A DNA stretch of 64,000 nucleotides, taken from Sulfurimicrobium sp031426915. GTDB taxonomy: Bacteria; Pseudomonadota; Gammaproteobacteria; Burkholderiales; Sulfuricellaceae. The position numbers were made by a program, and so were the translations under genes. The notes under the pieces were generated by a model that was given only the letters and a program-made list of their open reading frames with translations, had not been told where the DNA came from and searched no databases. Where the stretch lies: the NCBI GenBank assembly GCA_031426915.1, contig JASJPB010000017.1:38943-102942 (forward strand), read 5' to 3'. Positions 49,674 through 59,531 of this stretch are shown piece by piece (the first letter of the stretch is position 1; the number at the start of each line of letters is the position of its first letter).

Positions 49674-50029
49674 TGGAGTGGTTTCACCATATCCAGCCGG
49701 CAATCCCTGAAAGCGAAATTTTTCGCCTGTGCACGCTGGAAAATTTGCCCCTGCTGTGTGGCGACGTGTATGAAATCACCCGTCCGGGGGAAATAAGCTG
49801 TGTCTGGGGACTGTTCACCACCCGAGCCGAAGCGCTGAAAAACGGTGTGCGTTATGCGCTGACCAGCTGCCCCAATGCCTTGCAGTGGACCGTCACCACG
49901 CGCAATGGCGAAACCGTCATCCACTGCACCATCAACCATGCGGCGCCCGATCCCGATTTTGCGGAATCCATCCAGGCATTCATGGATAAATTCCATGATG
50001 GCCTGAGCCTGATGCAGGCCCGCGCCTAA
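49673..50029 (+). CDS. Small protein of unknown function coupled to rhodanese
   Basis: A 118-residue soluble protein (MEWFHHIQPAIPESEIFRL). I do not recognise the family. It contains a compact alpha/beta-looking sequence with several Cys (CTLENLPLLCGDVY, SCVWGLF, TSCPNALQW, IHCTIN). Its ATG shares the A of the rhodanese stop codon (TGATG), so it is co-translated and probably functionally linked. Possible roles include sulfur acceptance or redox sensing, but this is a guess. It overlaps the converging EAL gene by 4 bp. Confidence 0.7.
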   Translation: MEWFHHIQPAIPESEIFRLCTLENLPLLCGDVYEITRPGEISCVWGLFTTRAEALKNGVRYALTSCPNALQWTVTTRNGETVIHCTINHAAPDPDFAESIQAFMDKFHDGLSLMQARA

Positions 50030-53000
50030 GCTTTCTCAACCAAAACTCCGCTCTGCTGCGCAACTTCCTCCCTGACCAGCCGGGCGAATTCACCGGCAGG
50101 CAACGGGCGACTGAAGTAGTAGCCCTGGAACTCGTCGCAACCGTGTGCACGCAGGTAGTCGAGTTGCTCCAGCGTTTCCACGCCCTCGGCAATGACCTGC
50201 ATCTTGAGACTGTGGCCCAGGCTGATCACGGCGTCCGTGATGGCGGCGTCGTCCGTGTCGGAGCAAATGTCGCGCACGAAGGACTGGTCGATCTTGATCT
50301 TGGAGATCGGCAGGCGCTTCAAGTAGCTCAGGGATGAATAGCCGGTACCGAAGTCGTCAATCGAAATCTGGATGCCGATGACGTGCAGCTGATGCAAGGT
50401 GGTCAGCGTGGTCTGCAGGTCCTGGATCATGATGCTCTCGGTGACTTCCAGTTCAAGCAGTTCCGGCTCCAGCCCGGAATCTTCCAGTGCCAGGCACACC
50501 ACGTCGGTCAGGTTGCTTTGGCGGAACTGGTGCGCCGACAGGTTAACCGCCACGCGCATCGGCGGCAAGCCGGCGGCAAGCCAGGCGCTGTTCTGGGCGC
50601 ACGCGGTGCGCAGCACCCATTCGCCGACCGGAACGATCAGCCCCGTTTCCTCGAGCACGGGGATGAATTCTCCCGGCGAGACCAAACCGCGTTCCGGGTG
50701 CTGCCAGCGCAACAACGCCTCCATGCCGATGATTTTCCCACTACGCAGATTGACCTGAGGCTGGTAGTAGAGCAGGAATTCGTTGCGTTCGAGCGCATAG
50801 CGCAGGCTGGTTTCCAGGGACAACCGCTGCGAAACCCTGACGTTCATTTCGGCGCTATAAAAGCGGTAAACGTTGCCACCTTGTGCCTTGGCATGGCTCA
50901 TGGCCGTGTCGGCATAGCGGATCAGGTCGTCCTTGTTGGCGGCATCGATGGGATAGAAAGCGATACCGATGCTGGGCGTGATGAATACCTCCTGCCCGTC
51001 CAGGTCGAAGGGTCTGTCCAGGGTGTCGAGAATCTTCCTCGCTACCAGGCTGGCGTTTTCCTGGCTGCCTACGTCAGTCAGGACCACGGCGAACTCGTCA
51101 CCACTGAAGCGGGCAATGGTATCGCTGCCGCGGATATTGCCGGCCAGACGCTGGGCCACGGCTTGCAGCAGCTTGTCGCCAAAGGTGTGGCCAAAAGTAT
51201 CGTTGATGGTTTTGAAACGGTCCAGATCCAGATGCAGTACCGCTACCAGCGCATTATTCTGACTCGCCGTTGCCAGTGCCTGATACAGCCGATCTTCAAG
51301 CAAATGACGGTTGGGTAGTTCCGTCAAGACATCGTAATTGGCCACGTGATGGAGGTTTGCCTCGGCCTGTTTTTTCTCCGAGAGGTCGGCAAACACGCCC
51401 AGGTAATGGATGGTTATTCCCTGTTCGTTGCGAATGGTCACGATGGATAACCATTGCGGGTAAATTTCACCGTTCTTGCGCTGGTTCCAGATTTCTCCCT
51501 GCCAGTAGCCATACTCGATCAGCGACGCCCACATCCCCTGATAAAAAGCGGCATCGTGTCGATCCGAGCGCAGCAACCTTGGGTTCTTGCCAATCGCATC
51601 TTCCTCGCTGTATCCGGTAATGACGGCAAAAGCCCGGTTCACGCGCAGGATGTTGGCCTGGGCATCGGTGATGATGATGCCCTCGATACTGTTCTCGAAC
51701 ACCTGGTAGGCCAGGCGCAGGTCTTCTTCCGCCTGCCTGCGCTCGGTAATGTCCTGCACCGTGCCATTCATCCTGAGTGCTTGGCCTGCGCTATCGCGTA
51801 TCACCTCGGCCAGTTCAAGCACCACTCTTTCCGTCCCATCGGGACGCACGATGCGGTGTTCGATATTGTAGGGTTGCTCCCCGGCCAGCGCTGCGTTGAC
51901 CGCCCGGGCAGCCTTGTCACGGTCATCTGGATGCACCCGTTCCAGAAACGCCTCGAAAGTGGCGCCGAACTCCTGGGGCTGAAGCCCGAAGATGCGGTAG
52001 ATCTCGTCCGACCAGTGCAGCCCCTTGCCAACGACATCCCAGTCCCAGCTTCCGACACTGGCGATCTGCTGGGCACGGGACAGGCTGGCCGCGTTTTTTT
52101 GCGACTCGTTCTGCGCCTGCCGCAGCTTGTCGCGTTCTTGTTCCAGCTCGAGAATGTGCCGTGTCTGGAGTGTCTCGCGTTCAAATCCATGGGCAACGAG
52201 ATCCTGGCGGGACTTTTCCAGGCGTCGTTGCACCCGGGTCGTGATCAGATAAAACAGGGCCAGCAGTGCCCCGCCCAGAATCAAGTAATTCTGGCTGAGA
52301 GAACGGAGCGTGGCCTGCATCTCCTCGACGTTTTGTGTCCTGTCGCGCAAAACCACCAGCTTGCCGACCTGGATTCCGCCTGCGTCCAGCAGCGGGAATG
52401 CCCCAGTGTAATAGCGCTTGCCGCCCGTCGTCAGTTCACGGGGCTGTCCAGATTTTGTCTCCCCGGACACAATCCGGCTCACGCTTTCACCCGGCAGGTC
52501 CAGCGTCTGATGGACCATCGCAACAGCGGAGAGACGATCCCAGTCCGCGTTGCGTTTCAACATGCGCATGCCTTCCTCCCAGGCCTTACGCGTCAGGAAG
52601 TGCTTGTCGATCAACAACAGGTAATCGACACCGACGATAGCCTGAATGCCGCGCAGCACGCCCTCGATTTCCTCGCCCAGCTCCACGTAACCGACCAGGC
52701 CATGCTCATCGTGCATCGGCACCACCGCACGCAGCGTAAAAGTGCCGATCGGACCCAGTTCCACCCCGCTGGAAATGGCGCCGGTTCTTTCCGCTGCCAG
52801 GGTCGTGAAACGATTGATGGTGTCGCCAAAACGCTCGGGCTGATGCACGCGCAGCACGTTGACCCGGTTGACGTCCTCGAAATAGAAGTGGGTAATGCCA
52901 TACCGGTCATGAAATTGCACGAACAGCGACTCGGTTCGTTCGAGCAGGGCATTCCGGTCCTTCGCGCGCAGCGCGGCCTGCAACTGCGCGTCGTGCTGAA

Positions 53001-53211
53001 TGACTGCCAGCGCCACGCCCAGCTTCTCGCTACGTGCTGCCAGAGCGTGCTGATAATAGGTTTGGGCCGATTGCAGGTCATGGGCAAAACTTTCGTCGGA
53101 GTCCTGTTTCTCATGCTGGTAAAGGCTGTAATTGAGCATGGCGACCAAGGCCATCAGCACCAATGCGAGGGGCAGCAGGATAACGGTTCTGAGACCGGGA
53201 TTTATTGCCAT
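50026..53211 (-). CDS. Membrane PAS-GGDEF-EAL c-di-GMP regulator
   Basis: A 1061-residue protein: N-terminal membrane segment (VILLPLALVLMALVAMLNYSL), a periplasmic Cache-type sensor (about 30-305), a second membrane segment (LILGGALLALFYLIT), a helical linker, two PAS/PAC domains (about 380-625), a GGDEF domain with SGDEF active site and I-site RGSD, and a C-terminal EAL domain (EALLRW, DDFGTGYSSLSYLK). Both synthesis and breakdown are possible; the first Gly of GGDEF is replaced by Ser, which is often tolerated. It senses an external ligand. Confidence 0.92.
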   Translation of the reverse strand: MAINPGLRTVILLPLALVLMALVAMLNYSLYQHEKQDSDESFAHDLQSAQTYYQHALAARSEKLGVALAVIQHDAQLQAALRAKDRNALLERTESLFVQFHDRYGITHFYFEDVNRVNVLRVHQPERFGDTINRFTTLAAERTGAISSGVELGPIGTFTLRAVVPMHDEHGLVGYVELGEEIEGVLRGIQAIVGVDYLLLIDKHFLTRKAWEEGMRMLKRNADWDRLSAVAMVHQTLDLPGESVSRIVSGETKSGQPRELTTGGKRYYTGAFPLLDAGGIQVGKLVVLRDRTQNVEEMQATLRSLSQNYLILGGALLALFYLITTRVQRRLEKSRQDLVAHGFERETLQTRHILELEQERDKLRQAQNESQKNAASLSRAQQIASVGSWDWDVVGKGLHWSDEIYRIFGLQPQEFGATFEAFLERVHPDDRDKAARAVNAALAGEQPYNIEHRIVRPDGTERVVLELAEVIRDSAGQALRMNGTVQDITERRQAEEDLRLAYQVFENSIEGIIITDAQANILRVNRAFAVITGYSEEDAIGKNPRLLRSDRHDAAFYQGMWASLIEYGYWQGEIWNQRKNGEIYPQWLSIVTIRNEQGITIHYLGVFADLSEKKQAEANLHHVANYDVLTELPNRHLLEDRLYQALATASQNNALVAVLHLDLDRFKTINDTFGHTFGDKLLQAVAQRLAGNIRGSDTIARFSGDEFAVVLTDVGSQENASLVARKILDTLDRPFDLDGQEVFITPSIGIAFYPIDAANKDDLIRYADTAMSHAKAQGGNVYRFYSAEMNVRVSQRLSLETSLRYALERNEFLLYYQPQVNLRSGKIIGMEALLRWQHPERGLVSPGEFIPVLEETGLIVPVGEWVLRTACAQNSAWLAAGLPPMRVAVNLSAHQFRQSNLTDVVCLALEDSGLEPELLELEVTESIMIQDLQTTLTTLHQLHVIGIQISIDDFGTGYSSLSYLKRLPISKIKIDQSFVRDICSDTDDAAITDAVISLGHSLKMQVIAEGVETLEQLDYLRAHGCDEFQGYYFSRPLPAGEFARLVREEVAQQSGVLVEKA

Positions 53212-53334
53212 TGGCGGATCAACTTCTGAAAGCGTTTTAGAGCGGAATTCGGCATGAATTTTTCTTGTTGTTTACTCGCTAAACTAACAGAACCGTGCCG
53301 CCTTGAACAGGGCTCGCCGCATGGCTGACAATTG

Positions 53335-54369
53335 TCAAGCCAGGGTCACCCCCAGCGCCCGGCCGATGAGGTAAGTCGCCCCGCCTGCTGCGCTGCCGAT
53401 GGCCAGCATGCGCAAACCACCGCGCCAGGCGTGACGTCCGGTAAACAGGCTGAGGGAGGCGCCCACGCCGAATAGCGCCACCGCGGTCAGCCCGATTGCA
53501 ACCAACAGCGGCGTCATCCCGGCAGCGAAGATGAAGGGCAACAACGGCACCATGGCTCCGCTGGCGAAAGAAACAAAGGAAAACAGCGCCGCCCCCCACG
53601 GGGATCCCAACAGCTCCGGATTCAGTCCCAGTTCCTCGCGCGTCAGCGTATCCAGGGCCTGATCGGGGTCGGCGATGACCTTCTCCGACAGCTGGAGCGC
53701 GGCTTCCCGCTCCAGCCCCTTGGCCTGGAAAATCAGCGCCAGTTCGGCCGCTTCTTCCTGCGGGTAGGTTTCAAGTTCCTCGCGTTCGAGGCCGATCTGG
53801 TATTCGTACATTTCACGCTGCGAGCGCACCGAAAGATATTCTCCCGCCGCCATGGAAAAAGCGCCCGCCAGCAGGCCCGCCACGCCGGAAAGCAGGATGA
53901 TGCCGCTTGAACCCGAGGGTCCGGAGGCGCCGGCCACACCCATGATCAGGCTGGCGTTGGAAACCAGCCCATCATTGACGCCAAACACCGCCGCGCGCAA
54001 GTTGCCACCACCTATGCCCTTGTGACGCTGGCCGACTTCCATCAGCGACAAGGGAATGCGATGACCGTCCGGATTGTAGATCGACATGCCACGCACCTTC
54101 ATGGCGGCCAGCACGCTACGCAATGAACGGGGGCCGAAACGGCGCACCATGGCGGCCACCAGGCGCACCCGCAATTCGGGGGTATAGCGTCCGGGGAGCA
54201 CCTCGCCGGCCTGTTTCAGATGCTCCGCCCAGATTTGCGCCTGCTTCTCGGCGGCCTGGGCCAACTCCAGAAACAGGATCTGGCGCGGCGTACCGGATTC
54301 GGCATCGGAAACGATGCGGTAGAGGTAAGCGGAGCGCTTTTCCTCGCGCCAGGACTCCAGGTCGCTCAT
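53335..54369 (-). CDS. VIT1/CCC1-family Fe/Mn transporter with N-terminal ferritin-like domain
   Basis: A 344-residue protein. Residues 1-120 form a helical segment reminiscent of rubrerythrin/ferritin-like domains (EKRSAYLYRIVSDAE, FLELAQAAEKQAQIWAEHL with Glu and His spaced as metal ligands). The C-terminal part is a CCC1 membrane domain (LRAAVFGVNDGLVSNASLIMGVAGA and GAFSMAAGEYLSVRSQ), giving Fe2+/Mn2+ export or detoxification. It overlaps yifB by 4 bp (ATGA), with yifB upstream. Confidence 0.88.
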   Translation of the reverse strand: MSDLESWREEKRSAYLYRIVSDAESGTPRQILFLELAQAAEKQAQIWAEHLKQAGEVLPGRYTPELRVRLVAAMVRRFGPRSLRSVLAAMKVRGMSIYNPDGHRIPLSLMEVGQRHKGIGGGNLRAAVFGVNDGLVSNASLIMGVAGASGPSGSSGIILLSGVAGLLAGAFSMAAGEYLSVRSQREMYEYQIGLEREELETYPQEEAAELALIFQAKGLEREAALQLSEKVIADPDQALDTLTREELGLNPELLGSPWGAALFSFVSFASGAMVPLLPFIFAAGMTPLLVAIGLTAVALFGVGASLSLFTGRHAWRGGLRMLAIGSAAGGATYLIGRALGVTLA

Positions 54370-55862
54370 TGCCGATCAAACCGCCGGTACTGGATTGCCT
54401 CCGCCACGTGGCTGGCTGAGATTTGTTCAGTCGCAGCAAGATCGGCAATCGTGCGCGCCATTTTCAGGATACGGTGGTAGGCGCGCGCGGAAAGATTGAG
54501 GCGGCTGAAGGCCTGTTTCAGCAAGGCCGCACCGGCTTCGTCCGGCTGGCATAAGACATCGATTTCCCTGGTGGAAAGCCGCGCGTTAGGCTTGCCCTGA
54601 CGCGCCATTTGCAGGCGGTGCGCACTTTCCACCCGCGCCCGGATCGCTTCGCTGCTCTCGGCCGCAACGGTTTGAGTCAACTCGTGTTCCGGCAGCGCAG
54701 GCACTTCGATCTGCAAATCGATACGGTCAAGCAAGGGGCCGGATATCTTGCTCCGATAGCGCGACACCTGGTCCGGGGTACAGCGGCATTTGCCGTTGGG
54801 ATGCCCGAGATAGCCGCAGGGACATGGGTTCATCGCCGCCACGAGCTGAAACTGGGCCGGGAAATCGGCTTGGCGCGCCGCGCGGGAAATGGTGATGCGC
54901 CCCGATTCCAGCGGTTCGCGCAGGGTTTCCAGCGCCTTGCGGTCGAACTCCGGCAGTTCGTCGAGAAACAGCACCGAATGATGGGCCAGGCTGATTTCAC
55001 CCGGGCGCGGGTTACCGCCCCCGCCAACCAGGGCCACGCTGGAAGCAGAGTGATGAGGTGCTCTTAGAATCCTGCGGCGCCAGTTTTCCAGCCGAAAACT
55101 GCCGTTCAGGGACTGGATCGCTGCGGCCTCCAACGCCTGCTCCTCGGTCATGGCCGGCAAAATACCGGGCAGGCGGCTGGCCAGCATGGATTTCCCGGCG
55201 CCCGGAGGGCCGGACATCAAGATACTGTGGGAACCGGCCGCCGCCACTTCGAGCGCACGTTTGACATGGGATTGGCCTTTGACTTCGCTGAAATCGGGAC
55301 CAAAGGATGCTGCGGCATTTACCAGCGCCGGAACATGGCGCTTCAAACCAACCTGGCCGGAGAGGTGAGCACATACTTCCAGCAATGAGCTGGCGGGAAA
55401 TACTTGTGCATCTTCCACCAGGGCTGCCTCGTCGGCATTACCAAGTGGCAGGACAAAGGCGCGGCCGTCCTTGCTGGCCTTGAAGGTCATCGCCAGCGCG
55501 CCGCGTATCGGGCGCAGTTCGCCCGTTAGCGCCAGTTCTCCGGCGAATTCATACTCTTTCAGGCGACTGTGGGGCAACTGACCCGAAGCGGCGAGAATCC
55601 CGAGCGCGATGGGGAGGTCGAAACGCCCGCTTTCCTTGGGCAAATCGGCGGGGGCCAGGTTGACGGTGATACGTCTGGCGGGGAACTCGAAGTGCGCATT
55701 TTGCAGCGCGGCACGCACGCGATCGCGGGATTCCTTGACTTCGGCTTCGGGCAAACCGACCAGGGTAAACGAAGGCAGCCCGTTGGCGAGATGCACTTCC
55801 ACCGTCACCAACGGGGCATCCATGCCGTTCAAGGCGCGACTGTAAAGGACGGCAAGCGACAT
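54366..55862 (-). CDS. yifB: YifB-family Mg chelatase-like AAA+ ATPase
   Basis: A 498-residue protein of the YifB/ComM group: N-terminal Lon-protease-like fold, central AAA+ with Walker A GPPGAGKSML (about 220), Walker B VLFLDELPEF, a Cys cluster (PCPCGYLG, KCRC) and a C-terminal Mg_chelatase_C domain. ComM homologues act as branch-migration helicases in natural transformation. The first 16 nt of the gene and its leader are part of a direct repeat also found near 61.35 kb. Confidence 0.93.
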   Translation of the reverse strand: MSLAVLYSRALNGMDAPLVTVEVHLANGLPSFTLVGLPEAEVKESRDRVRAALQNAHFEFPARRITVNLAPADLPKESGRFDLPIALGILAASGQLPHSRLKEYEFAGELALTGELRPIRGALAMTFKASKDGRAFVLPLGNADEAALVEDAQVFPASSLLEVCAHLSGQVGLKRHVPALVNAAASFGPDFSEVKGQSHVKRALEVAAAGSHSILMSGPPGAGKSMLASRLPGILPAMTEEQALEAAAIQSLNGSFRLENWRRRILRAPHHSASSVALVGGGGNPRPGEISLAHHSVLFLDELPEFDRKALETLREPLESGRITISRAARQADFPAQFQLVAAMNPCPCGYLGHPNGKCRCTPDQVSRYRSKISGPLLDRIDLQIEVPALPEHELTQTVAAESSEAIRARVESAHRLQMARQGKPNARLSTREIDVLCQPDEAGAALLKQAFSRLNLSARAYHRILKMARTIADLAATEQISASHVAEAIQYRRFDRQ

Positions 55863-55946
55863 ACGCCACCAATGGCAAAGCCGATTAAACGGCCGACTTC
55901 ACGATTCTATCTAAATTCGTGCGCCTTCCCATGCAATCTTTCCAAG
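55847..55946 (-). repeat. Direct repeat copy 1 (yifB leader and first codons)
   Basis: A 100-bp segment covering the first 16 nt of yifB and its upstream region. It is about 85% identical by eye to 61352-61451 in the same orientation. Weaker similarity continues beyond it to about 56020. Contains TAGAAT (minus strand) within an imperfect inverted repeat with arms CACGA and TCGTG at 55900-55921, a candidate operator/-10. Confidence 0.85.
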
Positions 55947-56074
55947 AATCATCGCTTACACCCACATCGCCGGATCAAGAATTGCGCGGAAATGGCCATT
56001 TGCAGAGATGCGCTGATAACATGGAAAAATAGATCCAATGCCGACCGGATGGAAAGCTAACAGAGGGTTAAACC

Positions 56075-57067
56075 ATGGCCGAAATCTCCGCAAGCCTTGT
56101 TTGGGAAACCGACCTCCCCCTTTTCAGCCCCATTATGCAGGCACAGTGGGGCGGAGCCATGCTCGCCACCGTCGTCGTGATGATCCTGATCATGGCGCCA
56201 ATTTTCATCAGCCAAGGCGAGTGGGACGCGCTGCTGGGCATTACCGCGATGGCGGCAGCGGCGGGCGCCGGGCTTTGGCTGCTGGGCTTGCTGATTATGG
56301 CATTGCTGTTCCGGGGTCGTTACCGGGTACGCTTTACGCTGAACAGCAAGGGCATTCTGTGCGAGACCATCGACAAGGTTGCCAAAACGGCCAATCGCCT
56401 GGCGCTCGTCGCCGGGATACTGGCCCGCAAGCCTGGCGTGGCAGGCTCGGGGCTCATTGCCATGTCACGGGAGTCGGAGGCGATACGCTGGGCCGGGGCT
56501 TTTCGGGCCGTCTACCAGCCAAAACGCCATGTCATCCTGCTGCGCAACAACTGGCGCACCCTGATGTGGGTGCAATGCACTCCGGAAAACTACGCGGAGG
56601 TGGCCGAAACAGTAGCGCAGTATATGGCTCAGCGTCGCACCACAAGCCGGGCAGATGGAAGATCCCCCCTGCCGAGATACCTGGGGCACAGTCTGATGGT
56701 CTTGCTAGCCTGCACGCCCCTCTTTCCCCTGTCCGAGGAATTCCACACCAGTCTGTTTCTGCCTATCCTGATCCTGTGTTTTGCGCTGGCCATGGTATGG
56801 CTCGTCCCTCTGTTCGGATACGTGGTGATTGGCGGGTTGGGCACGCAGATTTTCCTGCTAATCATGGACATGCTGGCGGTGCGCGAATCTTCCTATTTTC
56901 CCGGCGAAAAGTACCATGGCTACGAGGTCATCAGTGACAGCGACATCAGTCTGCTGGTCCTATCCGGGATCGGTGCCGCGCTGCTGCTCCGGCTTTCCTG
57001 GCGCTTCCTGAAAGGCCGCGTATTTTCCGCGTTGATGGCGGATCACATGGACATGGACGGGGGCTAA
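56075..57067 (+). CDS. Polytopic membrane protein of unknown function
   Basis: A 330-residue protein I do not recognise. It has two N-terminal hydrophobic segments (about 30-55 and 60-85), a soluble stretch (about 90-195), then three or four further hydrophobic segments (about 205-320). No motifs or family signatures are evident. It lies alone on the plus strand between the two 100-bp repeat copies. The 212-bp gap before it contains the upper part of repeat copy 1. Confidence 0.6.
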   Translation: MAEISASLVWETDLPLFSPIMQAQWGGAMLATVVVMILIMAPIFISQGEWDALLGITAMAAAAGAGLWLLGLLIMALLFRGRYRVRFTLNSKGILCETIDKVAKTANRLALVAGILARKPGVAGSGLIAMSRESEAIRWAGAFRAVYQPKRHVILLRNNWRTLMWVQCTPENYAEVAETVAQYMAQRRTTSRADGRSPLPRYLGHSLMVLLACTPLFPLSEEFHTSLFLPILILCFALAMVWLVPLFGYVVIGGLGTQIFLLIMDMLAVRESSYFPGEKYHGYEVISDSDISLLVLSGIGAALLLRLSWRFLKGRVFSALMADHMDMDGG

Positions 57068-57170
57068 TTTGTTATCGGCGCACAGCACCATACTATTTCG
57101 CCGAATGCAATTGAGGTGGGGTTGGCATTTCATGGTGACGCATGATCTTCATGGAGAGCTACAATTTGTC

Positions 57171-59531
57171 TTATATCCTGATATTTAACCGGACATAGTA
57201 AAAGGCACCGTTGTAGCCGAACGGGGTGGTCTGCGAGTATTGCATGACCCCGTCGCCACTGGTGAACGCTTGGCCGGTTATGCCCCATTTGTCTGGCATG
57301 GCACCAAAGATATTCTCTCCGCCTACAGCGAATTCGACGCGCTTGGTCAGCTGAAAAGCCAGGTCCACATCCGCCGTCCAGTTCGGGCCGAAATCGGTGC
57401 TTGTGTACGCATAGCTGCCAAACCGGTTCAGGTTTAGCGTTGTGCGATACTTGCCCGCCTCATATTGGGTCCAGAGCTTGAATACGTCGCGCGGTTGAAC
57501 GGTTTCGATCCATGCACGCGTCGAATCGTTGATGACCGCTGCCTGGGTCTGATTGCCGAGAATGGAGGCCAACGGGTAGATTTCAGTGATATTTGTCTTG
57601 TCACGATGATAGGCGGCCACAAGCTTGAGCTTGCCGTCATTCTCGAAGCTGTGCTTGAAATTGAGGCGGAGATCCAGGCCATGTGTTCGGGTGGCGACTG
57701 CGTTGGTAAAATAACGCGCGTACTGGACACCGTACCGGTCAAGAATTGCTTTCACCTCACTGGAAACAGCTTGTGAAATGTTTCCGGTAATCATGATCCT
57801 GTCGTCGATTGCCGTATCGAAATAGTCCGCGCTCAGAGCAATATCGCCGGTCGGCTGAAAGACCACGCCCAGGGAATGATGCGTCGACTTTTCAGGTTTG
57901 AGCGGCTGTGCACCAAGGGCAATGGCAACAGGGTGATAGACACCGAAGGTACCGGCTTGAATGATCCTGTCGGTTTCGTACTGCGCTGAAACGGTCGCCG
58001 TGTAATAGGACTGGGATAAGGACGGCGCGCGGAAACCCGTGCTCGCACTTGCCCGTATCAGGAAATCCTCATGCGGCCGATAAGCCAGCGCAAGCTTCTT
58101 GTCGAGGTTGTCGTCGAAATCGCTATAGTTTTCATAACGGATGGCGCCCTCGACGGTCAGCGTGCGGGAAAAATCATACCTGGCATCGACATAGAATGCG
58201 CGGTTGCGGCGCTTGGCATCAACCTCGTTTTGCGGTTGAAACCCTGGGAAACCTTGTGCGCCGGCAACATTGCTGGCGGTTCCAAGCGCATACGACGCTT
58301 CTTCTCCGCGTTTGATCTGATAGCCTTCCTGACGATATTCCGCGCCGCCCGCGAGGTTGAGGTCGCCGATCTTTTTCACCAGATTCAGATTAAATACATC
58401 CTGGGAATAGGCGGTTGCGCCGCTGTCGAAGGCTGTAGGGGAGTTGTTGCCAAGCGAGTCGTTGTGGGAATTTGCGACGTAGAAATGGAAATCATTGCGG
58501 CCGCGCGTGTAACTCAAGTCCCAGCTCACATTCGTCGAAGTAACGCCCTTTGCACCTACGCTGGCCGAATAGTCGGATATCTTCGGCTCAATCAGCGGCA
58601 GGAAGCCGCTGGGGTAAATAGCCGGGTTGTTCCTGGCATCGTTCGCCAATCGGTACAAAGCACCGGCGCTGCTTTGGCGGCGATCGAGCGTACCGTGACC
58701 ATAAAAAGTCAGATCGTTACCCGGCATCTCCGCATTGAAGGCAAATAGTCCATCCTGGGTATCGGCGTCTCCGAGCAGGTGATTGATGCGGTAATTGTCG
58801 CGCGAGTCGCCGCCGGCCCGGTTGCTTGGGCCGCGATCCCGTGCCTCTGCCGTGACATTAACGAACCCGTCGTTCTTCAGCGGCAACGAATAGAATATAT
58901 CGGCCTGACGCATGATTCCGTCGCCTTGCGACGTGCGGCCGTAGGTGGTTGTGACACGGCTGTCGTGACCGTAGCCCTTGAGAATGATGTTGACGATGCC
59001 GGCAATTGCGTCGGAGCCGTACTGCGCTGCTGCACCGTCACGCAACACCTCGATCCGGTCGATCGCCCGCAGCGGGATGGTGTTGATGTCGACGCCCGAG
59101 GTTCCCCTTCCGACTGAGCCATTGATGTTGAGCAGAGAGCTCTGGTGCAGTCGCTTGCCGTTGATCAGCACCAACACTTGGTCAGGATTGAGGCCTCTGA
59201 GGGTAAACGGCCGCGCATGATCGGTACCATCGGTAAGCGTCGGGCGGGGAAAATTGAATCCGGGGAGGAGTTTGGTCAGCGCCTTGCCGAGTTCTGTATA
59301 ACCGCTGCTCTCGAGTTGCGCCGAGGTAATGAGGTCAATCGGCACTTCCGCCTCCAGCGCGTCACGTTGCCCGCTTCTGGATCCGACCTCCGCCTTTGCC
59401 TGCGTCTCGATGCGCATCAGTTCGTCGAGCGGTTTCAGATAGTAGTCATTGGCCTCGCGCAACGATTTGTCCTGCGCCAGCAGAGGCGGACTCACCAGCA
59501 GGGCGGCGAGTAAGGCGACGAGTTTCTTCAT
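57171..59531 (-). CDS. TonB-dependent outer membrane receptor
   Basis: A 786-residue receptor: signal peptide MKKLVALLAALLVSPPLLA, an unusual N-terminal segment (PLDELMRIETQAKAEVGSRSG), plug domain (about 55-165 with VPIDLITSAQLESSGYTELGKAL, IDRIEVLRDGAAAQYGSDAIAGIVNI) and a 22-strand barrel ending FYYVRLNIRI. The ligand is unknown. It is the last gene of an operon after the YfiR-like gene (4-bp ATGA overlap), an arrangement that suggests that ligand capture feeds a c-di-GMP response. Confidence 0.9.
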   Translation of the reverse strand: MKKLVALLAALLVSPPLLAQDKSLREANDYYLKPLDELMRIETQAKAEVGSRSGQRDALEAEVPIDLITSAQLESSGYTELGKALTKLLPGFNFPRPTLTDGTDHARPFTLRGLNPDQVLVLINGKRLHQSSLLNINGSVGRGTSGVDINTIPLRAIDRIEVLRDGAAAQYGSDAIAGIVNIILKGYGHDSRVTTTYGRTSQGDGIMRQADIFYSLPLKNDGFVNVTAEARDRGPSNRAGGDSRDNYRINHLLGDADTQDGLFAFNAEMPGNDLTFYGHGTLDRRQSSAGALYRLANDARNNPAIYPSGFLPLIEPKISDYSASVGAKGVTSTNVSWDLSYTRGRNDFHFYVANSHNDSLGNNSPTAFDSGATAYSQDVFNLNLVKKIGDLNLAGGAEYRQEGYQIKRGEEASYALGTASNVAGAQGFPGFQPQNEVDAKRRNRAFYVDARYDFSRTLTVEGAIRYENYSDFDDNLDKKLALAYRPHEDFLIRASASTGFRAPSLSQSYYTATVSAQYETDRIIQAGTFGVYHPVAIALGAQPLKPEKSTHHSLGVVFQPTGDIALSADYFDTAIDDRIMITGNISQAVSSEVKAILDRYGVQYARYFTNAVATRTHGLDLRLNFKHSFENDGKLKLVAAYHRDKTNITEIYPLASILGNQTQAAVINDSTRAWIETVQPRDVFKLWTQYEAGKYRTTLNLNRFGSYAYTSTDFGPNWTADVDLAFQLTKRVEFAVGGENIFGAMPDKWGITGQAFTSGDGVMQYSQTTPFGYNGAFYYVRLNIRI

